A model generated the notes under the pieces. It was not told where the DNA came from and did no database searches. It saw only the letters and a list, made by a program, of their open reading frames with translations. This document shows positions 34,600 through 43,766 of a stretch of 64,000 bases of DNA, in pieces. Positions within the stretch are counted from its first letter, which is position 1. Every line of letters begins with the position of its first letter. Origin of the DNA: Lycorma delicatula. Taxonomy: Eukaryota > Arthropoda > Insecta > Hemiptera > Fulgoridae. The position numbers and the translations under genes were made by a program. The stretch lies in contig NC_134457.1 of NCBI RefSeq assembly GCF_047948215.1, positions 16,342,626 through 16,406,625 of the forward strand, read 5' to 3'.

Positions 34600-35080
34600 T
34601 TATTTTGTTAGCCACGTGGGGATTCCAGGTAATGAACATGCAGACTCCGCTGCTAAAGACACATGTGGTCAACCATCCTTCACTACCCGTGTTACTACAT
34701 CAGACTTTATTAACTGTGTAAAACTCACTCTTTACGCAAAGTGGCAAGATGACTGGATGGATAGACAGATAACAAACTCCGGCAAATTAAAGGTTGTGTG
34801 TTGCCATGGGATTCCTCATACAGGTAAATTTGTTGGGAGGAAGTGGTCCTCTCCTGACTGCAGATAGGACATACGAGAGCTACTCACCGGTATCTGATGT
34901 TAGCAGTAAATATACAGATATGCATACAATAAAACTGCCGTTTGACTATGTGCCACATTCTTGTGGAATGCATACGTTATGCAGCCTTGCGTCAAAAATT
35001 TAAATTTGCCAGGAATTTTCATCAAATCTTGGGCAATAATAAAGAAGTTTTGGCCCACGTGTTTTTTGTTTCTCCAGGGG
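34600..35080 (+). pseudogene. I-type LINE, RNase H to 3' end fragment
   Basis: The plus strand encodes GIPGNEHADSAAKDTCGQPS and FTTRVTTSDFIN, followed by degraded sequence. The same residues occur in the large I-type LINE at 43336-48589 (there GIPGNEHADSAAKEACNQPP and FTTRVATSDFIN), so this is a second, older and 5'-truncated copy of the same family in the opposite orientation. A T-rich region follows. It covers only the last third of RNase H and the tail. Confidence 0.8.
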
Positions 35081-35084
35081 GCTA

Positions 35085-37468
35085 ATATTTTACATTATAG
35101 TGTTTTTAGATTTTTTTAATGTAATTCCATGTTTTTTTTGTCTTAACATTTTAGTTTAAGTTTTTTGTCTTTTCTTTGTTTTTAATAATTTAGTTTGTTC
35201 TGTTTTTAATTTTTTACTTTTTTGTTTTTGTTTTTATTTTTTTGTGGTTTTTGTTATTCTATTAGGCTTTATATATGTATTTCCTGTTCTATTTTCTGGG
35301 AGTTTTTATTTAATTTTTAATTGTAAATTTTTAACTTTAGTTTCTAACCTCATATATTGTATTTGGGTGATGATAACGCTGAAGCATTTTTTGCTCAGAA
35401 AAAAGCTACACAAAAAAAATATTTATTTTGTTACTGAGATGCACAATATGATCCCTACTGTCTTACCTGGCTATTGGTTAAGTGAAAATTTTTGATATGA
35501 CAGTTTGACTACTTAGCTAATAAAAATGCTTTCTTTTTAATATAAAAGGACAACAAAGGCATAAATTTGTAAATAACAAATTAATTCCATTGTAACTGAA
35601 AAAAATAAATAAGTCCACTTTACTGATAAGACAAAAGTCAGTCAAATTTAAAATATCCTCGTCAGAGTAAATTTATTTAATTTTATCTAATCACAAAGTG
35701 ATTTGATTTGGTTTATCTGTAAATTTTGTCAATCTACATAGATTTATCTGCACATGTTTGAATAAGTGCTCATATTTATTTATCTTATATATTTGTAGCT
35801 TTCAGTTTAGTCTTTAGATGAAACAACCCATGAATCTCTACACATACATGGCTACAATAAATGAATGAATTTTTGTTCAAAACACAGTTTTACAGTCTCA
35901 TTGTTTGATATGGAGATGTTATATAATAAGCAGAATACTGCCATGTATTGTGCTCCCTCTTTAGATGCTATTGTTTTTTTAGTTTTTCCAGCACAGAATT
36001 AATAATAATTCACATTAAATATTTAAAACCTGAGAAAGTAAAAAAAAAAAAAAAAAAAAATATCCGATCAACACCAGAGATGTCATACTACGAAAGAGTG
36101 AAGCCAATAAATTCATTTAAAAAAAAAAAAACAACAAACAATTATTAGATGTACACTTATTTAAAAATAATTTAAATGACTTATTGGAAACATAACCCAG
36201 ATTTACCACTCCAATAGCTAACTGTTAGTAACTGATACTTATGATGATAATGAAAATCAAAATGAAACAAAATTAATCTTTGATAGATAAGAGATTTATT
36301 TTGCTGTATTTATAATAATTTTTTTTTCTGGTAAATTATTCCTGAAAATGATTCTAATTAAAACCTATTTTCAAAGGCAAATGGGAAATTCCAAATGATT
36401 TGCAATATGAAGACATTTATTGATTGTTTTAATAGTGAAAACTTAGTTGAAGGATGCATTACAAAGATTTATTCATTATGTAAAGCTTATTTTAGAGAAA
36501 AATGGAAAAGAAATATAATTAATGAAATTAAAATTACATGATCAATTTAGGAAATTCAATTTTATTTATTAAGTAGAAATTACAGGAGGAAACATTTGCA
36601 TACTACTTATGGAGTTTCCAGAGCAATAAATGTGCCCAAAAAACATGAAAAACGGATACTTTTAAAGAGAATAGTATCTAAAACATCCAATTTCCAGAAA
36701 ACTTCAGAAAAGGTTGACGGAAATAAAGTCACAGTAATTCTAGTATAGTCTCAGTGTTTACTACATCTTATTCAATTTAAACATCATTAAGGAGTATGGG
36801 CTAATATAAATAACTTTATTACTGAAGTTCTTTTATCAAAAAGAAATTGTTTTTCCCAGAATACAACAGCACATAAACAACTTTAAAAGTTAATGGCTTT
36901 TATAATATGAGTCATGTTCAACATCAGAACATGTTTTTTTGTTGCAAGACATTTATAATATTAATCTACTAAATACAATCAAAATAGTATATTAAAAAAA
37001 ATTTTTTTTTAATTATAAGAGAATAAATTATGGTTGGTAACTTAATATTTATAATGTAGCACAAAGTTTCATTTTTAATATATTTCAGACACTTTTTGAA
37101 AAAATAAAAATAAAAATAGCTGAATAATTATTTTAAAAAATATTTCTTATTAAAAAGGAAAGAAAGTGAATATTAAAACACTAAATTTACAGAGCACATA
37201 GACCAGACATTTTGCTCTACATTTCTACAGGTTGAATTAAATAAAATTACAAATAGAAACTAAAACAAAAATAATTATGGATTACAATATATTATCTTTT
37301 ATACTCTTATATTATACACATTCATTAATATTATATAATAATATTGTTACAAACATTAATAAAATCTGACAACATATAATAAACAACAAACAAATATATA
37401 ACACACTTTGTTAACAAATATTAACACTTAAAGTTAATTTTTGTTAACATGTAAAAATATGGTAATAA
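35085..37468. other. T- and A-rich sequence including the Pde8 3' UTR region
   Basis: No coding region recognised. A long A run lies at about 36041-36060 and another at 36119-36130. The Pde8 3' UTR must begin at 37468 and run toward lower coordinates; no polyadenylation site could be fixed. Confidence 0.4.
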
Positions 37469-37626
37469 TTAACTATTACTGTTCTTCTCAGGAATGTTTG
37501 GGAGGATAGTTGTATTGGAAGGGCTGCTTATTTTATCTATACTTGTACAACCTCGCTCTTCCATATCCTTCCAATACTGATAATTGTTCCTTACATTATA
37601 AAGTAATTCCGGCATATCAATAAATA
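37469..37626 (-). CDS. Pde8: PDE8-type phosphodiesterase, last coding exon
   Basis: The exon follows acceptor ggttttttcag and starts in phase 1, so the split codon GTA (Val) is rebuilt with the G ending the exon at 49696. It encodes FIDMPELLYNVRNNYQYWKD and then a short Ser/Pro/Asn-rich tail that ends in a stop at 37471-37469. The first part corresponds to the final helices of PDE8 catalytic domains (human PDE8: a DLPxLMxxLxxNxxYWK pattern). The tail is unique. The gene encodes a cAMP-hydrolysing phosphodiesterase; PDE8 enzymes are high-affinity and cAMP-specific in animals. Confidence 0.88.
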
Positions 37627-39198
37627 CTGAAAAAACCAACAAAATTAATTTAATTTTAACCTTAAAACTAACCAACAATTATGAATTTTAAATAACCAAC
37701 CAAACTAACCTTAAATAAGGAAGAGGTGCTCATGTGTTTTTTTATGTTCATGTTTGACCAAACAAACAAATTTCAACGATTCTTTTTCTATTAAAAAAAA
37801 TTAGATATTATTTAACTTAGTTGGAATACTTATAGTTAGCGTAAAAAGAAACATACATATCCCCTGTACTCCAGTCACCCTAGTTCATAGTCAGTAATCA
37901 TCTCTTTATATTATTTCTCTGTGTTCCTTTGCTTATTTTTATCAAGATATAATTTAGGAGTGTCGTTATTTCTGTAAATGACTTTTTTCACATGACCTAC
38001 TTCTTTGTTGGTGTGTACGTTAAAAATTAAAATAAACTTAAAAGAGCACAATCAACTTAAAATTACTATACTAAAAATTAAAAAAATAATATTTTTAAAT
38101 TTTCTATTACAGTTAGGCTGAAATAAGTTAAGGGTAATTAAGTTTTTTTAGTGTTGAATTCAATAAATCAAAATTTACAGAATAATGAAAAAACTATTTC
38201 TCACATATTTTTAAAAATGTAAGATTATTTTTTAAAATTTATTTTATTAAAAACACAAATTATATCAGATATAACAACAGTAGTTAACAGAAATTCTTTA
38301 AAAAAATAATTTATTGATAAATATTACTATATTTTTGTGTTCCCTTATTTGTTGGTTAAACTGTACACTATTAAAAATTTTAATATCCATTTGGGCAATT
38401 GGTATGTTCAAATGAAAAACTGTGTCAGCTTATACACTAAATATAGGCTTGAGATCATATAAAAGGATTAACTGCACATCATCAATTGTTTATATATTAA
38501 AATATACCATTGAAAATGTCTATATGATTGTAAGGAAATACTGCTGACTGCTAGGGGATTACATATTAACATTTTAATAATATATATAGACTGTAAAGTC
38601 ATCGTGTAAGTCAACCAGCAGGTATAGAGTAGACACCAAAATTTAATGTTGTGTTTTAGTTACTAACAAGTTAAATATTTTCTTTACTGGACCTTTTAGT
38701 TACTTTATATCTTGCAGTGTTAGTTTAAATCAGAATAATTCTGATGTTATGTTTGAATATTTTATGCATATGCAGATTAAATTTCTAATTATTTTATTTT
38801 TCATTTTGTGTGTCAATGTCTATCATAATTGTCATGCTAATGAAACTATTATTTTTTGAATAAAGTGGTTTTAAAGATTCTTAGTATCTAACTCAGGGCC
38901 TTTGTGTCACAAGGTTAGTTTGTTTTTGGTAACTCTGTGCATTACTGATGATTTATGATTTTTTTAACATTTGAGCAAATTTTTTCAACTGAAGTAGAAA
39001 TATATTTTATTTTACTCAAATTTTTACAATGTAGATATTTTTATTAATTTTAAAGGGCAAGGTAAAAAAGAATAAATGATCAATACAACAAAAATATATT
39101 TTATATCAGTTTGTAATACTAATGAATATTAGAATTTTAGTTATAATAATCTATATGAAATTATTATTTTAATTGTGCATTACGCAAAATTTAAATTA

Positions 39199-40016
39199 CA
39201 GTAAAATCTCCTTATTCGCAGGGTTAGAGACTAAAAATGCCGCGAATATAGAACGGAACTAATACTCGTTTAAGGAAGAATAGTTAGGTTGTATGTAAAA
39301 TGAAAAATATCATGGGTACTTACTTAGGGCGATGTTATTGATGAAATGGAGACGGCATCATTAATTTATAAGTACTGGTTTAGTACAATACATAGGTACA
39401 CTACACAAAAAAATATTTAACAAAATTCAGTATATTTCCTAATTTACTCGTAAGTACTTACTGAACTGTCTGATTTAAAAACTCACTACAGTACGTACAG
39501 TATTAGAAAAATGTATTACATGTTCAAATCGTATCAAAAGTCAAGAAAACAGCGCAACAGTACTACGTACACTAAAACTAAAATTACTGTAAATTTACAA
39601 AATTAGCCTACAGTATTTTGGATTGCATTTATAAAAATTTGTTAATTTTTCCTTGTCTCGCTCTTGTTTCTAAATCCGTGTGAAGTTCTGTGTATTCTTG
39701 TAGGCATCTTCAATTTTGCGCTTAAAGATTAAGCTTATATTCAAAGGTAGATCAGCATCTATAAAAAACTGGATAAGATCATGGGATAATTTAATGCCTT
39801 CAGAAAGCGTTTTGAACTGTTTTCCAGGGATCATATCTTCTACCTCCAAATGTTCATACTGTACCTGCGCCATTAAATCTTTTAATATTTTTATTTTTTA
39901 ATGTCACTACATAATGTACGTACGCGAATACGGAAAATTCTAGTCGCGAATATAGAGAAGACATCGCAAAATATTGCACCGCGAATAACGAATTCCCGAA
40001 CACGAAGATTTCACTG
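39199..40016 (-). mobile_element. pogo/Tigger-like element, internally deleted
   Basis: The ends are inverted relative to each other: cagtaaaatctccttattcg on the left and cagtgaaatcttcgtgttcg on the right (opposite strand). Both abut TA (39197-39198 and 40017-40018). Further in, gccgcgaatatagaac on the left recurs in variant form near the right end (gcgaatatagagaag). Inside is a 67-codon minus-strand ORF (39873-39670; SEGIKLSHDLIQFF, then IFKRKIEDAY) that looks like the C-terminus of a pogo/CENP-B-type transposase. At 818 bases it is too short for a full transposase, so it is a non-autonomous derivative. Confidence 0.7.
39670..39873 (-). pseudogene. possible pogo-type transposase C-terminal fragment
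   Basis: A 67-residue frame beginning MAQVQYEHLEVEDM, with predicted helices. Its position inside pogo-like inverted repeats and the pattern FxxxxDLxxxxSLxFKRxIxxAY suggest the C-terminal region of a pogo/Tigger transposase. No DNA-binding or DDE part remains. The assignment is tentative. Confidence 0.4.
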
Positions 40017-40320
40017 TAAATGTGTGTTTTAATATTTTAGTATTGGTAGTACAAAATTTCTTTAATAAAATAATAATTGATAACTAATTTAATGAATAAT
40101 ATGTAAATAATTAATAAAATAATGGGTACTTTGTCGGAAAATGCCCACTACCAAAAATCAGATATTTTTTTAATCGATACAAAATAACATATACTATAAT
40201 TATTAGGTAAAATTTAAGCAGTAGAAATAATGCTAAAATGATAAAGGTCAAGGACGAAGAGACCAGTTTCTTATTGGTTGACACCATTTGTTTATCTTTG
40301 TTGATAATTATGTTTGTAAA

Positions 40321-40773
40321 AAATTATAAATTTATAATAAATAAAAAATTATAAATGTAATCTTTTTTTCCTATTCAGCCAGTGGGAATTACCGTTCAGG
40401 TATTACTTCGGAGGTTGAATGAGGATGATATGTATGAATGCAAATGAAGTGTAGTCTTGTAAAGTCTCAGTTTGACCATTCCTGAAATGTGTGGTTAATT
40501 GAAACCCAACCACCAAAGAACACCAGTATCCACAATCTAGTATTCAAATTCGTATAAAAGTAGCCTTTCTGAGGACTTGGACGCTGGAACTCTCGACTTC
40601 CAAATCAGTTGATTTGGGAAGACGCGTTCACCACATGACCAACCCGGTGGGTTTATAAATGTAATCTAACCAAACTTAACCTACGCTCGCTTCGCACACT
40701 AGTCAAGGTTAGCGAGCGTAGGTTAAGTCTGGTTAAATTATATTTATAATTTTATTTATTTATTTTCTAATTT
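40321..40773. repeat. foldback (palindromic) sequence interrupted by a SINE
   Basis: The right arm (about 40707-40773) contains agcgagcgtaggttaagtct and then ggttaaatta, tatttataatttt. The left arm contains the inverse (aaacttaacctacgctcgct at 40671-40690), and its outer part resumes at 40321-40363 on the other side of the SINE. Removing the SINE leaves a hairpin with arms of about 65 bases and a short loop. It could be an independent MITE or part of the Merlin element. Confidence 0.7.
40364..40652 (-). mobile_element. tRNA-derived SINE with 15-base target duplication
   Basis: Same family as the copy at 20104, in reverse orientation: tail words gggaattaccgttcaggt and gaggatgatatgtatga at low coordinates, and the tRNA-like head (ccaccgggttggtc on the minus strand) at high coordinates. 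Perfect direct repeats ttataaatgtaatct lie at 40349-40363 and 40653-40667. It landed in the left arm of the foldback. Confidence 0.92.
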
Positions 40774-41077
40774 CAATATAGCATTTCAGTGGTGCCATCT
40801 AAGAACTAACTACAGAAGCTAAGGGGTTTTTTTCTTACAAATGAGTTCAATACCAGAACTTAGCTTAGGTATGTATAAAACTAACATTGTGTATTTAGAT
40901 GTGCAAAAAATATACATTTTTCTATTTTTGGCAGATACAGTAGTTATGGAGTCACAAACCTTTTCATCACTTGTTGAAATTATTGACAGTAAAAAAAGGT
41001 AATTGAGTTTTTGCAAACAAAGAAAATTTTACATGAAACAAAAGTTTCATATAAAATTAAAAAAAAAAACATAATAT

Positions 41078-41690
41078 GAAATTACAATTTACTGCAAAGA
41101 GAATTCGATGGTTGTGTAATAAACTAAGCTGCCATCAGGAAATTTCCTTATTAAAAGATACATGGCTAGAGGATACTCATTTGTCTTTGGAAAATACTGT
41201 TTATTTATTGTTGGGTTAATGACCTACAGAAAATAGGAGGAGAGGGCAATGACTGTCAAGATGAATCCCCAATTTTTCCAAGCAAAAGTATAATTAAGGA
41301 AGAGTTCTGCCAAATCAATGGATTTTCGGAGGTATATGCAGAGAGACAAGAGAGTGCTTCATGTTTGCTGTACCGAATTGGAAAAAAAAATATTTTGCTT
41401 GATATCATTAAGACTTGCATGTAAAAGGTTCTTTAATTATATCCGACAAGTGGAAATCTTATGAAGATATTCCCAAATTAGATGGCTATAACTTTCAACA
41501 TCTTACAATAAATCATTCAGAGTATTTCGTGGATCTTGAGATCGGAGTACACACACAAAATATTGAAAATTTATGATTGTGTTTCAAACAACGTAACAAA
41601 AAAGAAAAGGGCACCTAGAGAACTAATGGATTCTTATATTTGTGAATCTTATGATGCCACAGATATAGGGATGAAGAAGATTTATTTGAA
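41078..41690 (+). pseudogene. Merlin transposase (ISXO2-like), decayed
   Basis: The frame from ATG 41078 reads MKLQFTAKRIRWLCNKLSCH and then CHQEISLLKDTWLEDTHL, the N-terminal zinc-binding-like part. After stops and shifts I can follow the core: a KYN-GRVLPNQWIFGGI block, FMFAVPN, SLIISDKWKSYEDIPKL and NFQHLTINHSEYFVDLE, then GVHTQNIENL. The order VEIDE...KRKYNxGR...WVFGG...DxWxxY...HxTVNHSxxFVDPxTGxHTQxIE is that of Merlin/ISXO2 transposases. The first catalytic Asp region survives only partly. Multiple stops make it inactive. Confidence 0.85.
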
Positions 41691-41698
41691 TTAATGCT

Positions 41699-41840
41699 CT
41701 CTCTTTTTCCTGTTTAGCCTCCGGGAATTACCGTTCAGGTATTACTTCAGAGGATGAATAAGGATGATATGTATGAGTGCAAATGAAGTGTAATCTTGTA
41801 CAGTCTGAGTTCGACCATTCCTGATTAATGTGCACATTAA
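41699..41840 (-). mobile_element. 5'-truncated SINE with 14-base target duplication
   Basis: Only the tail half of the SINE is present (tttagcctccgggaattacc to ttcgaccattcctgatta). Perfect direct repeats tttgaattaatgct flank it at 41685-41698 and 41841-41854. The tRNA-like head is missing, which is the expected result of incomplete reverse transcription. It interrupts the end of the Merlin transposase. Confidence 0.9.
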
Positions 41841-41942
41841 TTTGAATTAATGCTGCAACACATCAGTGAATTTTATAAATAAATCATTCAATTGTTATTG
41901 TATTTTGTAAATTCTGTATTGCAATCACGTATAATAACAGTA

Positions 41943-42891
41943 GGTCTGAAAAGTTCCCGAACTAAATTTCTGTAGTCGATACAAGTAGCCATCTCTCGGG
42001 CAACCAAAGTATGTAGAGTATGATGTCTGACGAGTGTGTGTATAAAATTTCATCATGTTTCGTCCCTGCAGTCTCTAGTTATATTCGGCCGCATTTGTTG
42101 TGTTCATCTGACTTTATGCGAGCTCACGTCATGGAACAGAGAACCACAATAAAATTTTGTTATACTTAAAAAATTTTTCGTTGAAACTTATTATGTGTAA
42201 TAGCAAGGCCGACAGCGACCCGAATTTATTGCAAAGAATTGTAACTGGGGATGAAAGCTGGTGTTTCATGTATGATTCCCAAACAAAAAGTCATTCCGCT
42301 GCTCGGTTGAATCCTGGAACACAAAGACCTACAAAAGTCAGGCAGCAAAAATCTAGAATGAAAACGATGTTGATTGGATTCTTTACTCAAAAGGCCTGAT
42401 TCATCATGAATTTGTCCCAACTGGTCAAACTGTGAATTTTAAATTCTATTTGGAAATAATGAAACGCTGATGCGTCGCATTCATCGAATCCGGCTCGAGT
42501 ACCGTGATCCGGGCAGTTAAACTCTTTTGCATACAATGCCCCCGGCACACTTGGGAACAGTTTTAACATGTTACTATGCCGTAAATCAAATCACCGTCAT
42601 ATCCCACTTGTCCTATTCACCCGACTTGGCTCTAGCAGATCATTTTCTGTTCCCAAAACTCAAATTGAAGATGAAAGGCCGCTTTTTCGAATACATTCCA
42701 GCCATCCAAAGGGCTTGCACCCAGCATTTGAAGGCAAACCCACAAAGTGATTTCAACAGAGCATTTGACGAGCTCTACCAGGGCTGAACAAGTGTATAAC
42801 CAGAGAAGGATTCTAGAGGGCTGATGTGAGTAAATTCATTTATCTTTAAATCTGTATTTTTATTTAATTTAGTTCGGGAACTTTTCAGACA
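41943..42891 (+). mobile_element. mariner element, internally deleted, with TA duplication
   Basis: The terminal inverted repeats share gtctgaaaagttcccgaact and continue aaatt; only the outermost bases differ. TA flanks both ends (41941-41942 and 42892-42893). At 949 bases it is shorter than the usual 1.3 kb because part of the transposase is missing. It is nested in the Merlin element. Confidence 0.92.
42131..42787 (+). pseudogene. mariner transposase with internal deletion
   Basis: It starts MEQRTTIKFCYT, runs a few residues, then jumps to SKADSDPNLLQRIVTGDESW, the first catalytic Asp block. The DNA-binding domain between is deleted. A frameshift near 42398 follows. The second Asp block is eroded (AYNAPGTLG where mariners have HDNAPAH). 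The third, LSYSPDLALADHFLFPKLK, is intact, and the C-terminus ends FDELYQG at 42787. Non-functional. Confidence 0.85.
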
Positions 42892-43361
42892 TACTGTGTA
42901 TGTCTGAAAAGTACATTAAAAAGTGTTTAATAATTATTCCAATTTTGTGCTACATTACCATTATATAGTATTTTATATATCATTAATAATAAATATTGTA
43001 TTAAAAAGTATATTTTATGTATTTATCACTTATCCTTCATTTCTCCTGGTTAATTTTACTTAATAATTATAGTATATGTTATTTTGTATCATTAAAAAAA
43101 AATATCTTATTTTTGGTGGTGGATATTTTCCAAAAAAGTACCAAATAATGAATAAAGGACACATTAACAGAAATAAATAATTAAAATTATATAATAGTTA
43201 AAAAAGTATGTATAAAAAGAGTATAGTTTGTTAAGTACTGTCATAAATTAAACAATAATAAAATAAAATGGTCCGATAAATGGTATAAAATGATGATGGA
43301 TAAAGGGGATTTTCAGAATGATTTTAGTGGAGTAATTTTTTTTTTTTTTTTTTTTTTTTTT

Positions 43362-43666
43362 AGGGTGAAAAACGAGCGGTCGTTATCATCGCCCGGAAAA
43401 TAAATAAATAAATAAAAATAAAAGTAATTAAAACTTAAAACTACTATCACAGTAAGCAAAATCCGGAATGGGTGTAAAAGGCCCATTCTCGGATAACAAA
43501 AACACTAACATGTAACATAAAACTACGTTAAAAACTATCATATTAAAACTAAATAAAAACTTAAAACTAAAAAAGAGATAAAACTTACAACTAGTATCAC
43601 AAAAATCTTACAACTAATATCACAGACGAATTTAAAAAACATATAAAAAAAAACAACAAAATATGA

Positions 43667-43698
<32 letters not shown>

Positions 43699-43766
43699 AA
43701 ATTCCGATAGGGAGTGTAAAAGGCTCGCTACTTGGATAACAAAAACAATACATAGGACTAGAGTAA
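43362..43766 (-). repeat. 3' UTR of the I-type LINE with an internal direct repeat and (TA)n
   Basis: Two similar units of about 55 bases occur at 43451-43512 and 43699-43757, each with aaaattccg/aaaatccgg, gtgtaaaaggc and ggataacaaaaac. A (TA)n run of 26-27 bases lies at 43667-43693 between them. Confidence 0.75.

Larger units (their letters stand above)
40125..43142 (+). mobile_element. Merlin DNA transposon, complete, with 8-base target duplication and nested inserts
   Basis: The terminal inverted repeats are about 100 bases. The left starts ggtactttgtcggaaaatg; the right, on the opposite strand, starts ggtacttttttggaaaata. Both continue through ccaaaaat, agatattttttt, gatacaaaataacatatact and ataattatta. 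The direct repeat aaataatg flanks the element at 40117-40124 and 43143-43150. The 8-base duplication and the ISXO2-like transposase inside (41078-41690) both point to the Merlin superfamily. Later arrivals within it are a full SINE (40364-40652), a truncated SINE (41699-41840) and a mariner (41943-42891); a foldback (40321-40773) is also present. Confidence 0.88.

Noticed and set aside
43336..43361. plus-strand T run taken as a simple repeat
   Set aside because: It is better explained as the poly(A) tail of the minus-strand I-type LINE, given the flanking tagtgg(a/g)gtaat duplication.
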